DNA of 5,480 bases, from assembly GCA_026990095.1 (NCBI GenBank), contig JALSIL010000054.1, positions 1-5,480 on the forward strand, read 5' to 3'. The stretch comes from Lysobacterales bacterium (GTDB taxonomy: Bacteria; Pseudomonadota; Gammaproteobacteria; Xanthomonadales; Marinicellaceae). Both the position numbers and the translations under genes were made by a program. The first letter of the stretch is position 1. The number at the start of each line of letters is the position of its first letter. Below the pieces are notes generated by a model that made no database searches, was not told the origin of the DNA, and saw only the letters and a program-made list of their open reading frames with translations. This document shows positions 1 through 5,277 of the stretch, in pieces.

Positions 1-2
1 AA

Positions 3-128
3 AAAGTTGAAAATATTCTGCTCCAGTACGAAGAAAACATATCACCTGACACCTACCCCGCCTTTGGCGCTTCATTTTTCTTATTTGGTTATGAAAATCA
101 TCAAAGTAAAAGCAATACAAAAGCATAA
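3..128 (+). CDS. C-terminal fragment of an unrecognised protein, open at the left edge
   Basis: This reading frame is open from the first complete codon to a TAA at 126-128, giving 41 residues with no start in view. The peptide has mixed acidic, aromatic and hydrophobic residues (VENILLQYEENISPDTY, then PAFGASFFLFGYE), ending in a polar Ser/Lys/Asn tail. That is more protein-like than the competing frame 1 (1-171), which is Lys/Cys/His-rich. I do not recognise a family. The short FGASFFLFG stretch is hydrophobic but too short to call a membrane segment. It is convergent with clpA and separated from it by a repeat-filled gap. It may equally be a chance open frame, because only 126 bases are visible. 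Confidence 0.38.
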   Translation, partial: KVENILLQYEENISPDTYPAFGASFFLFGYENHQSKSNTKA

Positions 129-195
129 ATTTCCAAGAAATTGCAGTTTCTTCAAAGAAATTAGGGTGTAACTTCTCAAGTAGCCATTTGGGGCA

Positions 196-209
196 GGGAC
201 TTCAGTCCC
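196..209. repeat. REP-like hairpin (left half of an interrupted REP element)
   Basis: GGGACT-TC-AGTCCC is a perfect 6-bp stem with a 2-nt loop. It is followed by GTTATTTAAA and then CGGAG, which looks like the start of a second stem whose complement is missing here. The same order, with the second hairpin intact, appears at 394-427 on the other side of the palindromic insert. I infer that this is one half of a two-hairpin REP-like element split by the insertion. An outer GGGG (190-193) faces CCCC at 431-434. Confidence 0.6.
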
Positions 210-227
210 GTTATTTAAAGGTCGGAG
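204..227 (+). repeat. Left copy of imperfect direct repeat flanking the MITE-like insert
   Basis: AGTCCCGTTATTTAAA followed by GGTCGGAG recurs at 394-417 as AGTCCCGTTATTTAAA followed by AGACGGAC. Including the next three bases (TAA in both copies), 24 of 27 positions match. The two copies bracket the 228-394 palindrome, touching or overlapping its ends. They could be a diverged long target-site duplication or simply two REP copies between which the insert sits. Confidence 0.55.
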
Positions 228-394
228 TAAAGAGACTGTGAAAGTATTCTGATGACGAGTAAAAATGGCATAAATTTCGCTACTATGCGTTGAAAAACTT
301 GGAATTAGCTAGCTAGTCACTGCGTTTTCCGCCTTTATTAGCAAATTTTCTGCTCATTTTTCTTTCGCCCCATAATACTTTCACAGTCTCTTTA
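228..394. mobile_element. MITE-like 167-bp imperfect palindrome with 21-bp perfect terminal inverted repeats
   Basis: The ends are perfect 21-bp inverted repeats: 228-248 (TAAA then GAGACTGTGAAAGTATT) is the exact reverse complement of 374-394. The symmetry continues imperfectly inward. GTAAAAATG, GCATAAATTT and GCTACTA on the left align, with small gaps, to the reverse complement of the right half. The element is centred on a palindrome, TAGCTAGCTA at 306-315, at its geometric midpoint (311). It has no coding capacity. This is the form of a non-autonomous miniature inverted-repeat element mobilised in trans by a transposase recognising the terminal repeats. I cannot assign the parent IS family. 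As RNA or single-stranded DNA it would fold into one long hairpin. Confidence 0.72.
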
Positions 395-417
395 GTCCCG
401 TTATTTAAAAGACGGAC
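394..417 (+). repeat. Right copy of imperfect direct repeat flanking the MITE-like insert
   Basis: This is the partner of 204-227, offset by 190 bases. Its first base is also the last base of the right terminal inverted repeat. Here the left arm of the GGGACT hairpin is missing (only AGTCCC remains), while the following CGGACT hairpin is intact. The left copy shows the reverse situation. Confidence 0.55.
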
Positions 418-427
418 TAAAAGTCCG
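404..427 (-). terminator. Likely rho-independent terminator of clpS-clpA, built from a REP-like hairpin
   Basis: Read on the - strand, CGGACT-TTT-AGTCCG (427 down to 413) is a perfect 6-bp stem with a 3-nt loop, followed directly by TCTTTTAAAT. It lies 66 bases beyond the clpA stop codon and is the only stem plus T-tract there. The T-tract is short and interrupted, so termination may be partial. The same bases form the second hairpin of the REP-like element, so the repeat may have been co-opted as a terminator. Confidence 0.5.
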
Positions 428-492
428 AACCCCACCAACTCTTGAGCAGTGATTTTTTTAATGGTCATTCTTTAAACAGGCTTTGAAAACCT

Positions 493-2745
493 TTAATTGA
501 CTGGTTTTTTATTAGACTCCAATAAAGGTGTGTTAGATTTAATGGCAAAAGACAGTTTGTCATTGAGTAAGTCTATGACAACCAATCCTCCATTAACGAG
601 TTTTCCAAACAATATTTCGTCAATTAAAGGTTTTTTAATGTAACGTTCTATCGCTCGGTGCATTGGCCTGGCTCCCATGGATTTATCATAGCCTTTATCA
701 ACCAACCATTGCTTGGCATTGTTACTGAGTTTAAAACGCAATGACTTGTCTGACATTTGAGTTTCTAGCTCAATAATAATCTTATCCACAATTTTGAGTA
801 CGTGCATTTGTGCTAAATGATTAAACTGAATGGTTGCATCAAGGCGATTTCTAAACTCGGGTGAAAACAAGCGCTTGATGGCTTGCTCAGAATCACTGGA
901 GTTGTCTTGCTCAGTAAAGCCCATGGAATCACGTGATTGTTCAGCAGCCCCTGCATTGGTGGTCATAATAAGTAAGACATTTCTAAAGTCCGTTTCTCTA
1001 CCGTTAGAGTCTGTTAGAGTCCCTCTATCCATGACTTGCAATAAAACATTAAAAATATCAGGGTGAGCTTTTTCAATTTCATCCAATAAAACGATGCTGT
1101 GTGGATTTTGATGAACTTTATCCGTTAACAAACCGCCTTCTTCGTGACCAACATAACCAGGAGGAGAGCCAATAAGACGGGCAACACTGTGAGACTCCAT
1201 GTATTCAGACATATCAAAACGTAATAATTTCAAGCCTAATAAATGGGATAATTGTTTGACTACTTCAGTTTTACCTACGCCAGTGGGACCTGCAAATAAT
1301 AGATTAGCGATGGGTTGATCGGCTTTTGCCATACCAGCTCGTGACATTTTAATTGCTGTGGATAAGGTGTTAATCGCTTCATCTTGTCCAAAGATAACCA
1401 TTTTGAGGTTGCGTTCAATGGACTGTAAGCGTTGAATATCATCACCGTTCAAATCATTGACTGGGATTTTTGCCATGGATGCAACAACTCGCCGAATATC
1501 ACTTGCGTTTATTGGTGTTTTTTGCAAACCTTTAATGCGTTGCCAAGAACCTGCTTCATCAATGGCATCGATGGCTTTATCGGGCAAAAATTTATCATTT
1601 AGGTAGCGAGAAGTTATTTTGACCGCTTCGGTAATAGACTCATTGCTGTATTTAACATCGTGGTGCGATTCAAATTGGGGCTTTAATCCTTGTAAAATAT
1701 CGATGGTTTCGCTGATGCTGGGTTCTTTAATGTCCACTTTTTGAAAACGGCGTGCCAGTGCACGGTCTTTATCAAAAACACTGCGCGCTTCTTGTGCAGT
1801 TGTTGCACCAATGCAGCGCAGTTCACCATTACTCAGGGCTGGTTTGAGCATATTGGATGCATCCATTGTACCACCCGAAACAGCTCCAGCACCGATAATG
1901 GTGTGTATTTCATCAATAAAAAGAATGGAGTGTTCGATATTTTGCACATGTTGAATCACTTTCTTCATGCGTTTTTCAAAATCTCCACGGTATTTTGTGC
2001 CTGCTAACATGCTGCCTAAATCCAATGAAAATACAATGGCTTCTTGGATGAGTTCAGGGACTTCTTTATCGACAATGCGTTTTGCAAGACCAGCAGCTAC
2101 CGCCGTTTTACCCACGCCAGGTTCACCAACCAGCAACGGGTTGTTTTTTCGGCGACGAAGTAATATTTGGATAACACGCTCTAACTCTTGATGCCGACCA
2201 ATAAGTGGGTCAATTTTGCCAGCAATGGCTTTTTCATTCAGGTTAATTAAATAACTTTCAACTCCATCGGTTTGGTCTTCGCTTTCCTCATCGCTATTGT
2301 CATAACCATCCATCGGAGCAAAGTCACCGTGAGCGATGGTGCTAACAATGTCAAATCGCTCAATGCCTTGTTTGGCAAATAAGTAAACAACATGGCATTC
2401 ATGTTCCTCAAAGAAAGAAACCAACACACGTTCACCCGTGACAATATCCACCTCAGCAGATTGGCTTGAAAAAATAGCCCTTTGCATGACACGCTGAAAG
2501 GCGGTGGTGGGTTGCGGTGTGAAATCAATATCTTTTGGTAACACCTCAATGTATTGTTCGATGTGTTGCTTAAGTTCTGTTTTTAACAACTCAATATCAC
2601 AATCTATTTCTTGCAATACTTTAATGACGTTTGAATTTTTTAACAACCCTAACATCAAATGTTCCATGGTTAAGTATTCGTGGCGATTAAAGATAGCTTG
2701 TTGGTAGATATTACCGATATTTTTGTCCAATTCTTTATCTAGCAT
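493..2745 (-). CDS. clpA: ClpA, ATP-dependent unfoldase subunit of the ClpAP protease
   Basis: ClpA is a hexameric AAA+ ring that unfolds substrates with ATP and threads them into ClpP in the cytoplasm. This copy has 750 residues (E. coli: 758). The N-domain (about 1-145), the ClpS docking site, is followed by an acidic linker (146-160). D1 has Walker A GEPGVGKT 207-214, pore loop KYRGD 251-255, Walker B ILFIDE 274-279 and arginine-finger region RALARRF 328-334. D2 has Walker A GPTGVGKT 486-493, pore loop GYVG 530-533, Walker B IVLLDE 551-556, FRNRLD 631-636 and sensor-2 GARP 691-694. The ClpP-binding loop reads MGF (608-610), where E. coli ClpA has IGL. All catalytic motifs are intact. I chose the ATG at 2745 because it overlaps the clpS stop (TAATG) and has a GGAG 8 bases upstream. 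An in-frame GTG at 2766 would add seven residues of no family character. It is probably translationally coupled to clpS. Confidence 0.97.
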   Translation of the reverse strand: MLDKELDKNIGNIYQQAIFNRHEYLTMEHLMLGLLKNSNVIKVLQEIDCDIELLKTELKQHIEQYIEVLPKDIDFTPQPTTAFQRVMQRAIFSSQSAEVDIVTGERVLVSFFEEHECHVVYLFAKQGIERFDIVSTIAHGDFAPMDGYDNSDEESEDQTDGVESYLINLNEKAIAGKIDPLIGRHQELERVIQILLRRRKNNPLLVGEPGVGKTAVAAGLAKRIVDKEVPELIQEAIVFSLDLGSMLAGTKYRGDFEKRMKKVIQHVQNIEHSILFIDEIHTIIGAGAVSGGTMDASNMLKPALSNGELRCIGATTAQEARSVFDKDRALARRFQKVDIKEPSISETIDILQGLKPQFESHHDVKYSNESITEAVKITSRYLNDKFLPDKAIDAIDEAGSWQRIKGLQKTPINASDIRRVVASMAKIPVNDLNGDDIQRLQSIERNLKMVIFGQDEAINTLSTAIKMSRAGMAKADQPIANLLFAGPTGVGKTEVVKQLSHLLGLKLLRFDMSEYMESHSVARLIGSPPGYVGHEEGGLLTDKVHQNPHSIVLLDEIEKAHPDIFNVLLQVMDRGTLTDSNGRETDFRNVLLIMTTNAGAAEQSRDSMGFTEQDNSSDSEQAIKRLFSPEFRNRLDATIQFNHLAQMHVLKIVDKIIIELETQMSDKSLRFKLSNNAKQWLVDKGYDKSMGARPMHRAIERYIKKPLIDEILFGKLVNGGLVVIDLLNDKLSFAIKSNTPLLESNKKPVN

Positions 2746-3065
2746 TAGGCTTGCTCCATGACACACAATAAAGGGTGTTGATTTTCTTTGGCGTAGTGGT
2801 TGACTTGCAGCATTTTGGTTTCGGCAATTTCATGGGTGAAAATTCCGCACAAACCTTTACCGCGCGTATGCACATGCATCATCACCTGAGTAGCGCGTTC
2901 TTCATCCATTCGAAAAAATCGCACTAACACATCAATGACAAAATCCATCGGAGTGAAATCATCGTTAATGATTAAAACCTTGTACATGTTTGGCTCTTTG
3001 AGCTCTTCCTGGGATTCTTCAAAAACTAGGCTTTGATTGTCCCAAGACAAATCTTTATCAGACAT
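2745..3065 (-). CDS. clpS: ClpS, N-degron adaptor for ClpAP
   Basis: ClpS binds proteins with N-terminal Leu, Phe, Tyr or Trp and hands them to the ClpA N-domain; it also inhibits degradation of other ClpA substrates. This protein has 106 residues, the same length as E. coli ClpS. A variable N-terminal tail (1-26) is followed by the core beginning at MYKV (27-30). Hallmarks fall at the E. coli positions: NDD 34-36 and TPM 38-40 (alpha-amine recognition and hydrophobic pocket), V43, M62 and H66, then GKGLCGIFTHEIAETK (69-84) and ENQHPLL (94-100). The stop shares its last A with the clpA start. The start at 3065 gives the usual length, but no convincing Shine-Dalgarno precedes it. Instead the - strand reads TATAAT two bases before the ATG. 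The clpS-clpA order is the usual one in gammaproteobacteria. Confidence 0.97.
   Translation of the reverse strand: MSDKDLSWDNQSLVFEESQEELKEPNMYKVLIINDDFTPMDFVIDVLVRFFRMDEERATQVMMHVHTRGKGLCGIFTHEIAETKMLQVNHYAKENQHPLLCVMEQA
2754..2757 (-). promoter_or_regulatory. clpA ribosome binding site inside the 3' end of clpS
   Basis: GGAG on the - strand sits 8 bases before the ATG at 2745, within the last clpS codons. This site, together with the TAATG stop/start overlap, decides the clpA start in favour of 2745 and suggests translational coupling. Confidence 0.75.
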
Positions 3066-3142
3066 ATATTATAATGTTTCGTTTAATTGCTTTAATTTTG
3101 AGTTGTTTTTGTAATTTTTCAAGATTTAAATAAAAAAATCTC

Positions 3143-3170
3143 AATGTAATTTGATTTTATATATTACATT
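3143..3170. promoter_or_regulatory. Inverted repeat AATGTAAT-N12-ATTACATT in the divergent control region
   Basis: Two perfect 8-base arms, 3143-3150 and 3163-3170, have centres 20 bases apart, about two helical turns. They lie between divergent clpS and the porin gene. The geometry fits a dimeric regulator's operator, but the region is about 85% A+T, so chance is a serious alternative. No known regulator site was recognised, including the E. coli FadR consensus. Confidence 0.3.
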
Positions 3171-3203
3171 TATCTAATATTAGAGCAAATTGTTTACAAA
3201 AGT

Positions 3204-3209
3204 TATAAT
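3204..3209 (+). promoter_or_regulatory. Candidate -10 box for the porin gene
   Basis: A perfect TATAAT lies 56 bases before the ATG at 3266 and would start transcription near 3216, leaving a leader of about 50 nt. No good -35 exists at 16-18 bases upstream (TAGAGC at 17), so the promoter is either activator-dependent or a chance match in A+T-rich sequence. Confidence 0.4.
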
Positions 3210-3249
3210 TTAGGCTAACCTTTAACACTATCTTAACTTAATCTTAATC

Positions 3250-3256
3250 AAGGGGA
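3250..3256 (+). promoter_or_regulatory. Ribosome binding site of the OmpP1/FadL-family gene
   Basis: AAGGGGA ends 9 bases before the ATG at 3266. It is the only purine-rich anti-16S match nearby and supports this start, which also gives a textbook signal peptide. Confidence 0.75.
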
Positions 3257-3265
3257 TTTAAATAA

Positions 3266-4705
3266 ATGACATTGTTGAATAAAAAATCAATTCTAACGGT
3301 TGCAATTGCTGCAACTTTAACTATGGCAGGCAGTGCTTCAGCAACCAATGGTTATTTTGCTCACGCGTACTCACCATCAGAAGCAGGGCTTGCTGGAGCA
3401 GGCGTTGCAAAAGCGAAAAATGTCGATGCATTAGCGGGTTCAACCAATCCAGCTAATATGGTTTTTGCTGGGGATCGCATGGATATAGGGCTTGCATTAT
3501 TTAGCCCGCAACGCGAATACGAAGTCACAGGCGACCCAGCTTTACCAAATGGTTTTGCACCAATTGGAGCGATACCAAGTTGCACACAACCTTCATCACC
3601 AACAAACCCGTGTCAATTACCCTTTTCTATAGGCCCAGGAAAAATTAAATCAGAAAACACTTTATTCCCAGTACCAAGTTTTGGTTGGAACAAAATGTTA
3701 TCAGATCGTTCATCCTTTGGGGTAATGGTTTACGGTAACGGCGGCATGAATACCGAATACCAAGGCGGGTCAGCTAATGTCTTTAATCCAAATACTGAGA
3801 CTATTGTGACGGCTCCAGGTACATTTGGTGGCGGTACTTTAGGTATCGATTTAATGCAATTGTTTGTCGCCCCTACTTACTCAATGAAAGTGGGTGAAAA
3901 CTCTTCAATCGGTGTGAGTTTAATTGGTGTTTTTCAACGTTTTGAAGCTACAGGCTTGGGCAGCTTTGCAGGCGTGACAAATTTCCCAAATAATTTAACA
4001 AACAACAGTTTTTCGACTTCTTATGGTGGTGGATTTAAAGTGGGATTCAACAGTGCAATTTCTGAAAGCATTCGTTTTGGTGCTTCTTACCAATCAAAAA
4101 TGCGCATGGGCGAGTTTGATGAATACAAAGGCTTGTTTGCAGAAAACGGTGGCTTCGATATTCCAGAAACATGGACATTTGGCATCTCTGCGGATGTCGG
4201 TGAAAAAGGTGTGTTTGTTGCCGATGTTCAACGCATCAATTATTCCGATATTAAATCAATCGGTAATGACATAACGCCACTAACAGGCGGACAATGTTTT
4301 GATGCATTAAACGCATTTTTAATAACAGGTTCTTTAGCAGCATCAGGCCCTGGTTGTGGCGGAGGAAGTAACGGTTTTGGCTTTGGTTACAATGACATGA
4401 CAATTGTTAAAACCGGTTACGAATGGTCGCATAGTGATGATTTGATTTTGAGAGTTGGTTACAGCATTACGGATCAACCAATCGAATCATCCGATGTTAT
4501 CTTTAACATCTTAGCCCCAGCGGTAATCAAATCTCACTTAACAGCAGGTTTCACAAAGCAACTGGCTAACGGCAATGAAATGACCCTGTCATTTATGTAC
4601 GGTGCTGGTGAAAAGGTTACTGGACCTAACCCATTTGATCCAGGTCAAACAATTTCAATCGACATGAATCAATACCAAGTAGGTTTTACTTATTCAAGAA
4701 AATAA
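3266..4705 (+). CDS. OmpP1/FadL/TodX-family outer-membrane transport protein
   Basis: This family forms 14-stranded outer-membrane beta-barrels that admit hydrophobic molecules such as long-chain fatty acids or hydrocarbons. The protein has 479 residues. The N-terminus is a signal peptide: LNKKS, a hydrophobic core (about 9-21), then ASA (24-26) with cleavage before T27. The mature start TNGYFAHAYSPSEAGLAGAG and the NPANM at 61-65 match the family's conserved N-terminal plug/hatch region. The rest alternates short amphipathic strands with Gly/Asn/Ser-rich loops, ending in YQVGFTYSRK. The last residue is Lys rather than the common terminal Phe, although F474 and Y476 keep the alternating pattern. 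Four cysteines fall as two close pairs (C106/C116 and C344/C364), which could form disulfides in loops. It is a single-gene unit with its own RBS and terminator, divergent from clpS. The family is secure. The substrate is not: orthology with E. coli fadL cannot be judged, so no symbol is given. Confidence 0.9.
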   Translation: MTLLNKKSILTVAIAATLTMAGSASATNGYFAHAYSPSEAGLAGAGVAKAKNVDALAGSTNPANMVFAGDRMDIGLALFSPQREYEVTGDPALPNGFAPIGAIPSCTQPSSPTNPCQLPFSIGPGKIKSENTLFPVPSFGWNKMLSDRSSFGVMVYGNGGMNTEYQGGSANVFNPNTETIVTAPGTFGGGTLGIDLMQLFVAPTYSMKVGENSSIGVSLIGVFQRFEATGLGSFAGVTNFPNNLTNNSFSTSYGGGFKVGFNSAISESIRFGASYQSKMRMGEFDEYKGLFAENGGFDIPETWTFGISADVGEKGVFVADVQRINYSDIKSIGNDITPLTGGQCFDALNAFLITGSLAASGPGCGGGSNGFGFGYNDMTIVKTGYEWSHSDDLILRVGYSITDQPIESSDVIFNILAPAVIKSHLTAGFTKQLANGNEMTLSFMYGAGEKVTGPNPFDPGQTISIDMNQYQVGFTYSRK

Positions 4706-4725
4706 CTTGGATTAAAAAAGTATGT

Positions 4726-4755
4726 AAAAAAGCCTCAATCTTGAGGCTTTTTTTT
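4726..4755 (+). terminator. Rho-independent terminator after the porin gene
   Basis: AGCCTCA-ATCT-TGAGGCT forms a 7-bp G+C-containing stem with a 4-nt loop, extended by an A-run on the left pairing with an uninterrupted run of eight T at 4748-4755. It lies 21 bases after the stop codon. The A-run on the other side means it could also act on the - strand. Confidence 0.93.
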
Positions 4756-4805
4756 GCAGTCTGTTAAGTACAAGCTACAAGATTTGAATTCTTAATTGTT
4801 TTTGT

Positions 4806-4835
4806 AGGTTGGGCTAAGCTCGCGTAGCCTAACCT
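4806..4835. repeat. REP-like hairpin, AGGTTGGGCTA / TAGCCTAACCT
   Basis: Eleven bases at 4806-4816 pair with 4825-4835 (ten Watson-Crick pairs and one G-T), leaving an 8-base loop AGCTCGCG. It begins TAGGTTGGGCT, the style of short repeat scattered through many gammaproteobacterial and cyanobacterial genomes. It is the first of a series of hairpins filling the gap downstream of the porin gene. No T-tract follows, so it is unlikely to be a terminator. Confidence 0.65.
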
Positions 4836-4864
4836 TTCGATGTTTGTTTGGTCGGAGCAAATAA

Positions 4865-4978
4865 TTGGTAAGTGGGATTTATCCCACTCTAAATTCAATA
4901 ATTATAAAAAAGCGTCGGTTAAAACCGACAATCCAATAAAAGAAGTTGTCTCACAGCGACACAACGAAAAGCAAAAAC
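4865..4978. repeat. 114-bp repeat, copy A (multi-hairpin REP-like unit)
   Basis: This copy is 109/114 identical to 5049-5162, offset 184 bases. It contains AGTGGGAT-TT-ATCCCACT (4871-4888), GTCGGTT-AA-AACCGAC (4914-4929) and a weaker GTTGT...ACAAC stem (4945-4965). None of the five differences falls in the first two stems; one disrupts the third stem in copy B. A further GATGGGC hairpin follows 15 bases after this copy. A 60-codon open frame across it (4840-5022) looks like a by-product of the repeat and is not annotated. Confidence 0.88.
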
Positions 4979-4993
4979 AAAATGCTTGGGTAG

Positions 4994-5010
4994 GATGGGC
5001 CATGCCCATC
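4994..5010. repeat. REP-like hairpin GATGGGC-CAT-GCCCATC
   Basis: A perfect 7-bp stem with a 3-nt loop, preceded by TAG as in the hairpin at 4806. It follows copy A of the 114-bp repeat. The equivalent place after copy B has a different hairpin (5183-5198), as though each long repeat is capped by one short REP. Confidence 0.65.
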
Positions 5011-5048
5011 GGCAGTGTGTAAGCGACCTCAGTCTTCAAATTGAGTAT

Positions 5049-5162
5049 TTGGTAAGTGGGATTTATCCCACTCTAAATTCAACATTTATAAAAAAGCGTC
5101 GGTTAAAACCGACAATCCAATAAAAAAAGTTATCTCACAGCGGCACAACGAAAAGCAAAAAC
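5049..5162. repeat. 114-bp repeat, copy B (multi-hairpin REP-like unit)
   Basis: This is the second copy of the unit at 4865-4978, in the same orientation, with the hairpins at 5055-5072 and 5098-5113 unchanged. The third stem is weakened: GTTGT has become GTTAT at 5129-5133 opposite unchanged ACAAC. It is separated from copy A by 70 bases of unrelated sequence. Tandem duplication or two insertions of the same element would both explain the pair. Confidence 0.88.
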
Positions 5163-5182
5163 CAGATAAGAGTCTATCGTAA

Positions 5183-5198
5183 GGTGGGTTTACCCACC
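5183..5198. repeat. REP-like hairpin GGTGGGT-TT-ACCCACC
   Basis: A perfect 7-bp stem with a 2-nt loop, 20 bases after copy B. It has the same design as AGTGGGAT-TT-ATCCCACT in the long repeat. It is the last hairpin before the promoter region of the right-end gene. Confidence 0.62.
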
Positions 5199-5210
5199 AC
5201 AATATTAGCA

Positions 5211-5228
5211 TATCCTAATCTATCCTAA
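5211..5228 (+). promoter_or_regulatory. Helically phased direct repeat TATCCTAA x2 upstream of the promoter
   Basis: TATCCTAA occurs at 5211-5218 and again at 5221-5228, exactly 10 bases apart, so both face the same side of the helix. It ends 15 bases before the -35 box at 5244, a usual place for an activator site. A degenerate copy, TATCGTAA, lies at 5175-5182. No known regulator is recognised. Confidence 0.33.
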
Positions 5229-5243
5229 GTTGCTAAAAAAATC

Positions 5244-5271
5244 TTGACAGATGAAATTGCAAAGATATTAT
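5244..5271 (+). promoter_or_regulatory. Near-consensus sigma-70 promoter
   Basis: TTGACA (5244-5249, 6/6) and TATTAT (5266-5271, 5/6) are separated by 16 bases. Transcription would start at about 5278. This is the best promoter match in the window and drives the gene starting at 5417, with a leader of about 139 nt. Confidence 0.75.
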
Positions 5272-5277
5272 AAAATC

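Noticed and set aside
135..160. AAGAAA, TTTCTT and AAGAAA can form two mutually exclusive hairpins after the left-edge gene
   Set aside because: The stems are pure A/T apart from one G-C pair, with no T-tract following. This is not convincing as a terminator or attenuator.
1..171. Frame 1 on the + strand is also open from the left edge to a TAA at 169-171
   Set aside because: The peptide is rich in Lys, His, Cys and Phe and runs into A+T-rich non-coding sequence. The frame ending at 128 is more protein-like, and both cannot be real.
830..2707. Several 67-100-codon open frames on both strands overlapping clpA, and two more overlapping the porin gene
   Set aside because: They lie wholly inside clearly coding clpA or porin sequence in other frames, with no family resemblance or independent signals.
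2746..2766. In-frame GTG at 2764-2766 extending ClpA by seven residues (MCHGASL)
   Set aside because: The extension lies inside clpS and does not resemble ClpA N-termini. The ATG at 2745 has a well-placed GGAG and the TAATG overlap.
4840..5022. 60-codon + strand open frame across repeat copy A and the GATGGGC hairpin
   Set aside because: It is made largely of repeat sequence and hairpins, has no RBS, and the equivalent frame is not preserved over copy B. It is a by-product of the REP-like repeats.
4865..5162. Two similar repeats with an intervening spacer, considered as a CRISPR array
   Set aside because: The units are 114 bp and multi-hairpin with a single 70-base gap. There is no regular repeat-spacer periodicity and no cas genes are present.
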